NCBI GenBank assembly: GCA_037974665.1
Contig: CM075768.1
Coordinates: 6,473,501-6,537,500 of the forward strand
DNA: 64,000 nucleotides
Source: Ehretia macrophylla
Lineage: Eukaryota; Streptophyta; Magnoliopsida; Boraginales; Ehretiaceae
Direction: 5' to 3'
Positions within the stretch are counted from its first letter, which is position 1. The number at the start of each line of letters is the position of its first letter. Position numbers and translations under genes: made by a program. The notes under the pieces were generated by a model. The model was not told the origin of the DNA. It was given only the letters and a program-made list of their open reading frames with translations, and did not search any database. Shown piece after piece: positions 47,108 to 59,064 of the stretch.

Positions 47108-47803
47108 TTTGTAGACAAAAATGGTATTTAGAGTTGGAATTTCGAAAAACAGATTGCAAAAATGAAATTAGGACATCAAAAAACCTTAGGAATGACCTTG
47201 TCAATTTTTTTTTTTTGGGCTGACGTGGCGGTTTGTTGACCTGTGGTGATTAGATTGATAGTTGGCGGATAGATGTTGCTGACGTGGCAAATGATGTCAG
47301 CAAGGCCTTGTTTGGTGTGCTGAAATGCTGGAAAATATTCCAACAACGCAGTGTTCTTTTGACGGAAAGTAGAGGTGCGTCCGACATCCGAATTTTACGC
47401 TTTTGGTATCGTTAGAATCCTCTCGACGAGTAAAGTGTTCTGGTAGGGCATGTGTTACTATTCATGATGTGTATAGTAGCGATTAGTGACGAACAGTTGG
47501 TGGTGGTGTTGTTTGATCTGAATTGATATCAATGGTGTAAGCGATACAAAATATAAGATATGTGAGGTTTGTATTGTGAGATGACAGTGACACAAGCTAC
47601 CAAAATGGTAGCTCTGATATGTCGAAATTACTAAACATTAGTGAAGAAGAAGATAACGAGCAAATGAGAAGAAGAAGATGATTTCTTGTGTGTCTATTTG
47701 TAATGCTTACAACTGCTTTATATAGGCTGAGTAAGACTACTTTATATCATTTTAATATACCATTGTACCTAACTAGTTGCATTAACACTCACCTAACTAG
47801 TTG

Positions 47804-50390
47804 TGTAACACCCTAATCCCTCTCGAAACCGGGAGTTCTATCAATCAATCTAATCACAACCCAATTCCAAACCCGGGCAAAATTTTAAGGAAAGACGGAC
47901 GGAGTCTCCCCTGTTTCTAGGCAAAATGTAGAACCTATAATTGCATATAAGTGGACCAGCACCGTATCCAACCATACAAAACTTCCTCAAGGCCATCCGA
48001 GCCTTGGTTCTCAACAATTAAACACAAGTAAATATACAATTCCAAGTACCCAAACTATCCTAACTTTTCTTTAAGCAACACAAACATGTATTAAAGTTAA
48101 GCTATACTAACTAGATACATAAACTAACTTATCAAACCACTTCAATAATCCAATAAAACTTAAATTACATTCCTTTTGACATTAAATACATACAATACAT
48201 CTTTGCATCTTTGACAACTCAAGCCACATAGCACGCAAGACAACTCTTCAAGCACGAATTTTTACGTAATCACGAACTTTCCAGCTAACATGGCATTTCC
48301 TGAAATGTGGTGGTGAGTAGTGAGTATACACAACACGTATACTCAGTGAGGGCGAGACAGATATCGAGGTGGAGAGAAAGAAAGTCGTGCAATACAAATA
48401 AGGCAGTTAAGCAATATAACTGACATGTAAGCAATCAATATAACAATCAATACAATAAACGTTTAACAAAAGCATTAACACAACCATCCAAAGCTATACC
48501 ACACTCTGAAGGCTATGGTTCACTCATACGAGCAATGTACCGATCACGATTTCGATGACTTTAACGATGACGCGCCGACTCACCCACCTTATAACTTCCG
48601 TTAGAGTACTCCGGACATACTCTGTCAATTCTACGACCCAAAACTCCTTGGGCGGCAACCCAAGCGAGAAAGGGAATAGGACACGGAGCTAGAGCAACCG
48701 ACACTGGCAACCCGAGGCTACCCAGAGAGGCCCATCACTCACGTGCTTGACACTTATGCAATGCAATACGAGATATATAATGATAATCGAGTAAGGCACT
48801 GAAGTGCAGGTTAGTAACAACATGCGATACAATAAGCAACTACAATCAATAAAGTAACAAGAACAACACTAACAAGCATTATCAACAATCGACAGACAAT
48901 TCGATCATAACCGACTTTAACAAGCATAACAAGCAATAACAAGCATTCTACAAGCATAACACTATGAAAACTAACAAAAACACAAAATGACCCCAACTTT
49001 CAAAACGTTACTACTTTCAAACGAGCCACAAGTTTTGGAAACTGACTTCACCAATCCTCCTAGGTCACCATAAGGCACGTCTAAAGACCCCGAAACCTTA
49101 CTTTACCCTAAAATTTCCGCAAAGCCCCAAATTTTCCCTTTGCTCGTTTAAACTACCGCTACCCTAACCAAACACCCAACCAACGCCATAACCACACCAA
49201 AAGTGCTTCCATGGCCTCCCGAGACAATGCCATCACGCAAATCAAGGAAACGCTAATCTCGACCTAAACGACCCCAACTTGTACCAAGGCATTTTTCTCC
49301 GTTTTTCCATTACGCAACCCAAACAAATCATGAATTTAGGCATTCTAGCATATCTAGCATCTTTTCACATCAACAGAATGTATAACGAAGCAACTTCATC
49401 GAAACGGGGGTTTACTATTCATAATTTACTATTTAATTATCAATTTAAAATTTAATTTCGATATTCAACCTCAGAAAATGCTAAAAAGCTATAAATACAT
49501 GTTCTACAATTGCTAGGGAACATTCTTCAAGCATCAAAATGAATTAAATAACAATCTACGGCTAAAACCCAAAAATTAAAGTTTATATACAACATTTTTA
49601 AATGCGCAAATAAGAATGAAACCCTCACCTTAGACGCTACCAGATGCTAGGAAAACCACATTACAAGCCTCGGAAACAACCCCACACAAGCTCTCGCGAA
49701 GATTTGAAGTTTTGATGTTGAAAATGTTTTTTTTTTCTTCTCCTATGGTTTTCGGCCTTGGCCTTCCTTTTTTTTTTTCTTCTGATTTTGCTCTTTTGTT
49801 TCCTATTTTAAGCTTAAATAAAAGATGACAAATGGTCAAAAGTCAAGGCTTTGGTCAATGCTAACTAAACTTGGTCAAAGCTAGTTCATTTTGTGCATTT
49901 TAAGCTTAAAACAACTAACGCAATTTTAATTCTAATCAACAACAACTAAAATACTAAAATTAAAACACTAAATACTAGTTTTCACTATTTGTTGAGGACT
50001 AGAAATCATTTCCTAACTATCGCTCTCGATATGCTATGCACAAAACGACGAAGAACGAATAACATTTAAACATCATGAAATATAGGAAAAATAAAATTTT
50101 TGAAAAGCATCATAGTTCAAAATTTACTCCGGCTCGGAACTACTTTTCATTCAATTGAAAACCGAGCATTAAGGTGCAAGAAAAATAAAATCGGTTAACA
50201 TAAATATGAAAGTAGTTGATATTCCGTTAAAATAATTAACTCAAGTATTATTTAATTACTTCTAAAAGAAATATGAAAATAATGCTACAAATGAATGTTT
50301 AACTAAAAATAGACACGAAATTCAATGCTAACATTTAAGATGTCACTTAATTAAATGCAATTAAATGCATGCCGGGTTCGGGTTATCACA
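47804..50390 (-). repeat. Left (3') LTR of the LARD-like element
   Basis: 2587 bp, with TG...CA ends on either strand. It aligns with 51929-52235 and with 62021-64000 once the Sirevirus is removed. Frames at 48811 and 49630 recur in the other LTR only because the LTRs are copies; they show no domain. Confidence 0.9.
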
Positions 50391-51928
50391 TCCTTCCCCC
50401 CTTAAAACAATTGCGTCCTCGCAATTCTTCTTCCAATAGAACTCTGCATCCACTGAAATCCAACTCTGACTAATCTTCATCAGCTGCTGAGCAAGTATAT
50501 TAATCAAGATAACCAATAGGGAAGTTTAAGAAGAAATTCCAAGTAATAATGCCGAATAAAGGCTCAAATGTAGATACCGCACAAGAATCCCGTTGACACG
50601 AATACCGAAGAAGAATAAAATTCCAACCAAAAGCGCCGAGATAATACCAATAAAGACTAAAGCAAAGATACTGTAGATAAAATCACATCACATATTAATG
50701 ATAAGAAGAATACCGAATGAATACCCCATACACGAATCTCTAGTAGAAGTTCAACTATTACTGCCTGAGAATTCCCAAGCGACAAGCCAAATAAAGGCTC
50801 AAACAAAGGTTCCATCCAGAGGTCCAAAGAAGTACCCCGCTGGTCATGAATTTCATAGAAGAATTCCCTGTTAAGAGTGCTGAAGAAAATACTAAGAAAC
50901 CCAATCAAATATACTTCAAAAGTTCCAAAGAAGCCTTCCAAATAATAAACCCTTAGGACAACCAATTAGATTCCGAGTATCGCTATCAAATGCTGGGAAG
51001 AATGTCAAAGGAGATAGCAGAGAAAATATAATGTGCCCAATAAGACAATCAAGTTGAATGACAAATATAGTTTCCCAGCTAGACGAAAACCCTAAGGAAA
51101 AATACCGAGCTGGTGCACAATATACAAAACCAACTCCGAGGCCCTTGCACTGTTTGCCAAGTAAAATCTTTATACAACCTTGCCAATAAGGAATCCCAAT
51201 AAGAGAATACCAAATAAATGCTACCAAGAGCCATCACACAGAAACCCCAAAAGAAAACTACTCTTTCACAACTGTTACGCACAGAGGAGGACCTTAGAGA
51301 CTCGCCAATAACCGAACTCCAAAAGCAAACACCAACTCCCAAATAAAGGCTAATTAAATGCCATTCATTTCTTGCCAATCCATACACCTTGAAAGGCCAA
51401 CTGTGAACTGCTTTCTTCATGGGAGAAAAAGGACTTACTTATCATTTCCACAGGACATGTATGAATGCCAAGATATCACATTTATACACATGCCTTAAAC
51501 TATTATGCAAGCAAGTTTACAAAAGAGTTTATAAAACAGTTTATTCAACAAAGTCACTCAAGCACGACAATCAAGTCAAGCACAACATAATCAATTTAAA
51601 TCACGGCATAACCAATTCAAGACATTCCAATACACACATTACAAGCAATACTTCAAGCAAATAACAACTCACGAGGTCGATTCGATTCACGATGCCAATT
51701 CAATAGGTCAATTCAATACACAACTAGACACTTCACTTTACTTGAGAAACATTTAACACATAACACATAACTATATCACATAGGTGCATACATTCAAGTC
51801 AAGACACACAATCTCACATACAAGCATACACTTTCAAGACACACTTAATAGCACACATTCAAGGATCACTACCCACTAGACCAAGGACCCTATCCTGACT
51901 TATGAGCTAAACAAGCTCCGATACCACC
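50391..51928 (-). other. Non-coding interior of the LARD-like element
   Basis: It contains degenerate repeats of phrases such as CCAAATAAAGGCT and AATACCGAAGAAGAATA scattered at irregular spacing. Minus-strand frames of about 100 codons (50657-50965, 50916-51227, 51079-51420) have no recognisable retroelement domain. The polypurine tract and primer site lie at its two ends. Confidence 0.65.
51915..51926 (-). promoter_or_regulatory. Primer-binding site of the LARD-like element
   Basis: On the minus strand TGGTATCGGAGC lies 2 bases inside the 5' LTR and differs from the initiator-Met consensus at one base. Confidence 0.85.
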
Positions 51929-52235
51929 TGTAACACCCCGATCCCTCTCGAGACCGGGAGTTCTATCAATCAATTTAATCACAACCCAATTCCAAACCCG
52001 GGCAAAATTTTAAGGAAAGACGGACGGAGTCTTCCCTGTTTCTAGGCAAAATGTAGAAACTATAATTGCATATAAGTGGACCAGCACCGTGTCCAACCAT
52101 ACAAAACTTCCTCAAGGCCATCCGAGCCTTGGTTCTCAACAATTAAACACAAGTAAATATACAATTCCAAGTACCCAAACTATCCTAACTTTTCTTTAAG
52201 CAACACAAACATGCATTAAAGTTAAGCTATACTAA
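51929..52235 (-). repeat. Right (5') LTR of the LARD-like element, segment before the Sirevirus
   Basis: Matches 47804-48110. It ends in ACTAA (52231-52235), the target site duplicated by the Sirevirus. Confidence 0.92.
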
Positions 52236-53722
52236 TGTTGGCCTAAAAAGTCTATAATCTTTATTTTGATAATAACAAAGCATCTTAATTGTGCTTTAGC
52301 ATTTTTTTGTAAGACCTTCTTTCCAAAGCAAGTCTACACCAACATTGGATCAAGTTGTTTCAGTCAAGAATAGAAAGCTTTTTGGATCAAAGACCAAGCA
52401 CTATCAAATTGTATCCAAGCCCTAAAGAATTCAAGTTATTGACTCGCAGATAAAGAGGGAGTCACAAGGAAGGAGAAGTAGGTGACATAAGGGGTACCGG
52501 CCTTAAAAGTTGTCGCTTGCCTAAGTATGATTTGTATCGCTCAAAATTTCTCAAAACAATTGTTTTCTTATTTCAAAATCCTTCATAGAAAAAATATTTT
52601 TCAAACTCTTGTTTTTGAAATCATTTTATAAAAATTCCTTTCAACCGTTTGAAATTTTTTTGGGATGTTTAAAAAAAAATGCTAAGAAATTTCCTTTTCA
52701 ATATGCCCAAATATTTCTGGGCTAAAAAAACATTTTTCAGCATTTTTATGGCATCTGGGCGTTACCGGCATTTTTCGGTCGCCCGGATAGAAGGTGCAAC
52801 GCCCGGCAGAAACGACTTTTCCGGGCGATACATGCTCCTTCCGGGCGCCCGGATAAGTGCCTCAGCGCCCGGATGAGTTAACGGGAAAATCCGGTAATCT
52901 TGCTTAAAATCCGATTTTTGTCTAACCTTTCCCTCTTTTTAAGCCATGCCTTCTCTCCCTCAACATCATCTCTCCAAACCATAATTTTCAAATTATCAAA
53001 GAGCTTTCATTTCATTCCTATTGAGAAATCTTGAGCTATCATTATCATATCTTTTGAGCATTCAAATCATTTTTCTAAAGTGTAATATCAAACTCAAATA
53101 GGAGTTGCAATTTTCATTCATTCTATCACAAAATCTTTGTAATACATTCTTTCACATAGATTGAGAGAATCATTGTGAGAAGAAGTATTGTAATCCTTTG
53201 TGGACTCAAAGGAAGAGAGAGTAGTAGGTTAAGCTTCACCTACATTTGAAGGAGCTTGTGTGACTCTTGTGGATTCAAGAGTAATTATAGTTGGTTCTTG
53301 CTTCACCAACATTTGAAGAAGCATCATAGTGAAGTGTTATTAAAATCCTAAGGGAAGAGAATACCTTAGGTGGTGGACTAGGCCCCCGGGAGTGCGAACC
53401 ACTTGAAAATCATCGTGTTTGATTTCTCTTACTCTATTCTCTTTATTTTCAAGTTATTTACTTTCGTGTGGATATTGCTCATTTTAATTACTTGGTAATT
53501 GTTGAGATATCTATTTGAGATTTTACCTTGAAACTCTAATAGCATATCTAGTGTTAAATATTTATATGCTCACCAAGTGTTTGATAAATTGCCTACAAGA
53601 GCTTATTGTTTATTATCAATCCTTACTTGACATTGCCTCTATATTAAGAAATTTTAAATTGCTAAATCTTGCCTAAACAACCTAATTCACCCCCCCCCCT
53701 TTTAGGTTATTAAGGACCAACA
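52236..53722 (+). repeat. Sirevirus 5' LTR
   Basis: 1487 bp, TGTTGGCC...CAACA. It includes a C-rich run before the end and a cluster of CGCCCGG/CCGGGCG half-sites at about 52754-52875 with one full CCGGGCGCCCGG palindrome (52841-52852). Confidence 0.95.
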
Positions 53723-53724
53723 AG

Positions 53725-53736
53725 TGGTATCAGAGC
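53725..53736 (+). promoter_or_regulatory. Sirevirus primer-binding site
   Basis: Exact TGGTATCAGAGC, 2 bases after the LTR, complementary to initiator tRNA-Met. Confidence 0.94.
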
Positions 53737-53777
53737 TAGTACTCTACATATAGCTTAACATCTAGTAGAGGATCCCT

Positions 53778-55448
53778 ATGGCAAGCTCATCAATGTCTAA
53801 TATAGTTGAAGGACAATCTTCCTCTAGACCACCATTGTTTAATGGAACAAACTATTCTTTTTGGAAAACTAGGATGAGAATCTATATTCTAGCAAATGAC
53901 ATAAGAGTTTGGAATGTGATAAAAAATGGACCAATCAATCCTACTTTAACTAAAAAGGAAGGAGAACAAAGTATCACTACCCCCAAACCGGAAAAAGATT
54001 ATAATGATGACGACTTCAAAATGTGTGAAAGAAACTATAAAGCTATGAATATGCTATATCTTGCTTTAGATTCAAATGAGTTCAATAAAATTTCCGGATG
54101 CAAAAGTGCTAAAGAAATTTGGGATCAATTAGAAGTTACATATGAGGGCACCAACCAAGTTAAAGAAACTAGAATAAACATGCTTGTTCATAAATATGAA
54201 ATGTTCAAAATGTCTTTTGATGAAAATATAGAACAAATGTTTTCTAGATTTACCGATATTGTTAATGCTCTAAAATCTCTTGGAAAAGAGTATTCTAATG
54301 AAGAATTGGTAGGAAAAGTTCTCCGAAGCTTAACCGAGCCATGGGAAGCTAAAGTAACGGCTATTGAAGAAGCTAGAGACCTCAAAACTCTCACTCTTAG
54401 TGAACTTATGGGATCTCTTATGAGTCATGAGTTGAAGAGGAAAGATCGAGAAGAAGAAAAGAGGAATAATAAAAAGTCACTTGCGCTTCTTGCATCAAAG
54501 GCTTACTCAAGTGATGAAGAGGAAGAAAACAAAGAAGATGATGATGAGATAGCTCTTCTTACAAGGAACTTTAAGAAATTTCTTAAATTCAAAAAGGTAA
54601 GCAAAGCTCCCTACAATAGGTTTATGAACAAAGGAAGAAACAAATCAAAAGAAGAAGGAAGATGCTTCAATTGTGATAAGACGGGTCATATAAAAGCAAA
54701 TTGTCCAAAACTAATCAAAACCAAGGAAGGAAAAGCCTTGAAGGAAACATACGTTGATGACGATGCATCAACCGGTGAGGAAAGTGAAAATGAAGAAGTG
54801 GCAAACATCGTTTGTCTTATGACAAAAGAAGATGATGAGGTATGTTCTTCCTTTAACTCCGAATATTACACCTCTATCTCATTAATTGAAAATGAATGTT
54901 CTTTTGAAGAATTACAAAATGAATTCTCAAAAATGCATGATAGTTTTGAAATTGCAATTTTTAAGATACATGAACTTCAAAAAGAGAATAATACCTTAAA
55001 AGAAGAAAATAAGTTGCTTGAAAAATATCAAAATTTTGCTCATGAAAAAGCACTTAAAATTCATTTCGAAAATAATAATCTTCAAACAAAAATTGAAAAG
55101 CTTGAAAAAGAAAATCAAGGATTAAATAGAAACCTTGTAAGATTTACAAAAGGAAAAGAAAACCTTGATAAAATGCTTGGTTCTCAAAAATTGGCTTTTG
55201 ATAAAAGTGGAATAGGATATGAACCTTCTTCAAAACAAAAATCTTTAAAAAGCTATTTTGTTAAAGCATCATCATCTACAAATGAAGCATCAACATCTAA
55301 AGGATTTCAAAAAACATGCACCTATTGTGAAAGACAAGGTCACATAACATCACATTGTAAATTTCGAAATATGATAGGTAGAGACTCCAAAATTCCTTCT
55401 TGGCTTAAACCAAAATGGATTATCAAAAGTGTTAAAAGTCAATACTAA
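53778..55448 (+). CDS. gag: Sirevirus gag polyprotein
   Basis: 556 residues, open throughout. The N-terminal half is a UBN2/copia gag region (PLFNGTNYSFWKTRMRIYI near residue 19; ALDSNEFNKISGCKSAKEIW near 96). It is followed by a glutamate-rich linker, a CCHC zinc knuckle CFNCDKTGHIKANC (about residues 296-309), a long coiled-coil-like stretch (ELQKENNTLKEENKLLEKY near 395-415) and a second knuckle CTYCERQGHITSHC (about 514-527). Gag packages element RNA into particles in the cytoplasm. Size and the extended C-terminal half fit Sireviruses, whose gag is known for coiled coils. The start is the first methionine after the primer site. It reads as part of the transposon, not a host gene. Confidence 0.93.
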   Translation: MASSSMSNIVEGQSSSRPPLFNGTNYSFWKTRMRIYILANDIRVWNVIKNGPINPTLTKKEGEQSITTPKPEKDYNDDDFKMCERNYKAMNMLYLALDSNEFNKISGCKSAKEIWDQLEVTYEGTNQVKETRINMLVHKYEMFKMSFDENIEQMFSRFTDIVNALKSLGKEYSNEELVGKVLRSLTEPWEAKVTAIEEARDLKTLTLSELMGSLMSHELKRKDREEEKRNNKKSLALLASKAYSSDEEEENKEDDDEIALLTRNFKKFLKFKKVSKAPYNRFMNKGRNKSKEEGRCFNCDKTGHIKANCPKLIKTKEGKALKETYVDDDASTGEESENEEVANIVCLMTKEDDEVCSSFNSEYYTSISLIENECSFEELQNEFSKMHDSFEIAIFKIHELQKENNTLKEENKLLEKYQNFAHEKALKIHFENNNLQTKIEKLEKENQGLNRNLVRFTKGKENLDKMLGSQKLAFDKSGIGYEPSSKQKSLKSYFVKASSSTNEASTSKGFQKTCTYCERQGHITSHCKFRNMIGRDSKIPSWLKPKWIIKSVKSQY

Positions 55449-55499
55449 CAATATAGGACCCAATAGAACTTGGGGACCTAAATTTTGTTTTTGTATATA

Positions 55500-58400
55500 G
55501 GTTACCCTAAGGATGAAGTATGAAGGAAATTGGGTCATTGATAGTGGATGTTCAAGGCATATGACTGGTGATCCATCTCTTTTCTATGAGTCTATCAAAA
55601 AATTACAAAGGTTTTGTGAGCTTTGGAAATAATGAAAAAGGTAAAATCATTGGTAAAGGTAACATTGGAAATAAAATATCCATTCATGATGTGCTACTTG
55701 TGAAAGGATTGCAACATAATTTGCTTAGTGTAAGCCAACTATGTGATAATGATTATTTAGTTGAATTTAAATCATCATGTTGCACCATTTTTGACAAAAT
55801 GAAAAATGTGGTGTTTACTGCAAATAGACACGAAAATGTCTATATTATTGACTTTGAAAGTATATCTTGCCAAAATATTGATTGTTTAATCACAACAAAT
55901 GAAAGTTCTTGGTTATGGCATAGAAGATTAGGACACATTAGTATGGATCTACTTGGTAAACTCTCTCGAAAGGATCTTGTGAGAGGTCTTCCTAAGACCA
56001 AGTTTGAAAAAGATCATTTGTGTGATGCATGCCAATTTGGAAAACAACATAAAGTTTCTTTCAAAACCATTAGCCATGTGTCTACATCAAAAGCTCTACA
56101 AAAACTTCATATGGACCTTTTTGGACCAATGGATGTAATAAGTCTAGGAGGATCTAGATATGTTTTTGTTATTATTGATGATTACACTAGATACACGTGG
56201 GTAATGTTTATTGCTTTCAAAAGTGATGCTTTCAATGAATTTGCAAAATTCTGTAAAAGAGTGCAAAATGAGAAAGGATACTATATTTCATGCATTCACA
56301 GTGATCAAGGCACGGAATTCATAAATGCATCTTTTGTGGAATTATGTGAACAAAATGGTATTGAGCATAATTTCTCGGCTCCTAGAACTCCTCAACAAAA
56401 TGGGGTTGTTGAAAGGAAAAACCGAACTTTACAAGAAATGGCAAGAACAATGTTGAAAGAAAACAACTTGCCTACATACTTTTGGGGAGAAGCTGTCAAT
56501 ACAGCTTGCTATACTCTAAATAGAGTTTTAATTAGGCCTTCTCTAAAGAAAACTCCATATGAATTATGGAAAGGACGTTCTCCAAATATCTCACATTTTA
56601 AAGTTTTTGGATGTAAATGCTTCATCTTAAATAATAAGGAGTATCTTGGTAAGTTTGATTCAAAGTCCGACGAAGGTATTTTTATTGGATACTCTTCTAG
56701 AAGCAAGGCATATCGAGTTTACAATAAAAGAACCTCTGTAATTGAGGAATCTATGCATATTAACTTTGATGAAACTAACCCATTTATGTCAAGAAAGGAT
56801 GAAGACGATAGTATGAGCTTTCAACAAGTTGAAGAACAAAGTCAACCTATTCCGACAAGTGAAGAAGGCAATACATCCACAAGCAATCAGATTGATACTC
56901 AAACAGAGGAAGTACAACCAACTTCAAATGATCAAATCACATCAACAAATCAAGATCTCCCAAAGTGTTGGAAATTTGTCAAAAATCATCCAAATGATCA
57001 AATCCTTGGGGATCCATCACAAGGTGTAAGAACTCGTTCCAATCTAAATACTTTCTGTGAACATGTAGCTTTTATATCTCAAATTGAACCTAAAAATATC
57101 AAAGAAGCCTTATTGGATGATGATTGGATTATTGCTATGCAAGAAGAGCTTAATCAATTTGAAAGAAATCAAGTTTGGACTTTAGTTGAAAGACCTAGTA
57201 ATTACCCGATTATTGGTACAAAATGGGTTTTTCGAAACAAACCAGATGAATCCGGTAATGTAACTAGAAATAAGGCTAGACTAGTTGCTCAAGGATATAA
57301 TCAAGAAGAAGGAATAGACTATGAAGAAACCTTTGCACTAGTAGCTCGACTTGAATCCATTAGAATGTTACTAGCATATGCAGGTTTCATGAACTTCAAA
57401 CTCTATCAAATGGATGTTAAACGTGCTTTTTTAAATGGATATCTTCAAGAAGAAGTTTATGTTGAACAACCACCCGGTTTTGAAAACACAAATTTATTAA
57501 GTCATGTATTCAAACTTCAAAAGACTCTTTATGGACTTAAACAAGCACCTAGGGCATGGTATGATAGATTAAGTAATTATCTACTTGACAACGGTTTCTC
57601 TAGAGGTAAACTAGACTCTACTCTATTTGTAAAAAGAAAAGCTAAAGACATCTTGCTTGTTCAAATTTATGTTGATGACATTATCTTTGGTGCTACTAAT
57701 GAATCCCTTTGCAAGTACTTTTCTGAATGTATGCACAAAGAATTTGAAATGACCATGATGGGAGAATTAAATTTCTTCCTTGGACTTCAAATCAAACAAA
57801 CAAAAGAAGGGATCTTCATTAATCAAGCCAAGTACATTAAGGAACTCATCAAAAGATTCGGGCTTGAAACTGCAAAAGAAATGAGCACCCCTATGGGAAT
57901 GTCAATCAAACTTGACAAAGATGAAAACGGTAAATCTGTTGATGAAAAACTATATCGAGGTATGATCGGAAGCCTTCTTTATTTAACTGCCTCAAGACCT
58001 GATATTATGTTTTCTGTATGCTTATGTGCTCGGTTTCAATCTTCTCCGAAAGAATCACACTTGAATGCTGTAAAAAGAATTATTAGATACCTTAAGAGTA
58101 CCATCAATCTAGGACTCTTTTATCCTAAAGGCACATCTTTTGAACTTCTAGGATACTCCGATGCTGATTATGCGGGATGTAAGATCGATAGAAAAAGCAC
58201 TAGCGGTAGTTGTCAATTTCTAGGACATGCCTTAGTCTCATGGTCTAGTAAGAAACAACATAGTGTAGCCCTTTCAACAGCAGAAGCAGAGTATGTAGCT
58301 ATAGGAAATTGTGTTGCACAAATTCTTTGGATGAAACAAACTTTACTTGACTTTGGTCTCGAATATGATCATGTGCCTATCAGGTGTGATAATACAAGTG

Positions 58401-58612
58401 CTATAAGTCTATCAAAGAACCCTATTCAACATTCTAGAACTAAGCATATTGAAATTCGTCATCATTTCCTAAGAGATCATGTGCAAAAAGGAGATATTGA
58501 GCTTGTTTTTGTTGATTCCTTGCATCAATTGGCCGATATTTTTACAAAACCTTTGCATGAGAATCAATTTTGTGCTATTAGAAGGGAACTAGGAATGCTT
58601 TGGATCACATAA
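55500..58612 (+). CDS. pol: Sirevirus pol (protease, integrase, RT, RNase H)
   Basis: The region begins with a protease core [15 protein letters not shown] long open frame then carries the GAG-pre-integrase domain ([19 protein letters not shown] near 55910), integrase with the DDE motifs ([28 protein letters not shown]; about 56100-56450), reverse transcriptase ([20 protein letters not shown] at about 57169, [46 protein letters not shown]) and RNase H ([18 protein letters not shown] near 58155, [25 protein letters not shown]), ending LGMLWIT. Gag and pol occupy separate frames; plant copia elements use several ways to express pol, and none was inferred here. Looks nearly whole. Confidence 0.9.
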
Positions 58613-59064
58613 CCTGACGAAATATTGCTTTTTTCGGCAAAATAGTGATCTGGGCGTTACTGCCTTCTTCCGGGCGCCCGGAAGAAGCATGTATCGACCG
58701 GAACATCACTCTCTGCCGGGCGTTACTACCCTCATCCGGGCGCCCGGAAAAAGGGCCTATCGCCCGGATCGAGCTGTTTGAAAAACCGAAATTTCCTTCC
58801 TTTCTTCTCACTTTTTCACACCTTCTCAACTATAAACTCTTTATTCTCTCAATCTCTTCTATTTAATCACCAATATCCTCACCATCACTCACCATTATTT
58901 GCATCAAAACACTTTTTAATTATCAATCTCTTGTGTTTTCATCATCAAAGCTTTCAAAATCTTCAAACACCCAATCCTTAAAAAACCATTGTATACAAGG
59001 TGCTCGGTGAAATTCCTCAACTAAAACTTTTCTTCTAACAAGCTTCTTCAACCTTCAAATTCAA
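58613..59064. other. Spacer between pol and the third ORF, with GC palindromes
   Basis: 452 bp. The first 150 bp carry two CCGGGCGCCCGG palindromes (58670-58681, 58736-58747), the first being the centre of a perfect 24-bp palindrome (58664-58687), plus several half-sites. The rest is pyrimidine-rich leader for the third ORF. Frames in this spacer are judged incidental. Confidence 0.75.

Larger units (their letters stand above)
43583..47803 (-). mobile_element. Ty1/copia fossil, minus strand
   Basis: LTRs of at least 184 bp lie at 43583-43767 and 47620-47803. On the minus strand the right LTR ends in CGACA and is followed by TATCAGAGCT, a primer-site remnant. Parts: gag (about 47107-46469), zinc knuckle (about 46400-46280), protease (about 46030, FDSACSNHI), pre-integrase and integrase (about 45586-44870, including QQNGHAERKHR), and reverse transcriptase (about 44330-43756, including [11 protein letters not shown] and YIDDMIITGN). 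RNase H was not recognised. A TATA-like TATATAAG lies in the LTR. Roughly half a dozen breaks; inactive. It appears to have inserted into the LINE, and its outer LTR end abuts the gypsy element at 47804. Confidence 0.9.

Noticed and set aside
48811-48996. Hydrophobic 61-codon minus-strand frame, repeated at 62895-63080
   Set aside because: Its recurrence follows from the two LTR copies; it derives from a CAAGCATAACAA-type repetitive stretch and shows no further support.
51079-51420. 113-codon minus-strand frame in the LARD-like interior
   Set aside because: No gag, pol or other retroelement motif; overlaps another frame of equal length and lies in repetitive non-coding sequence.
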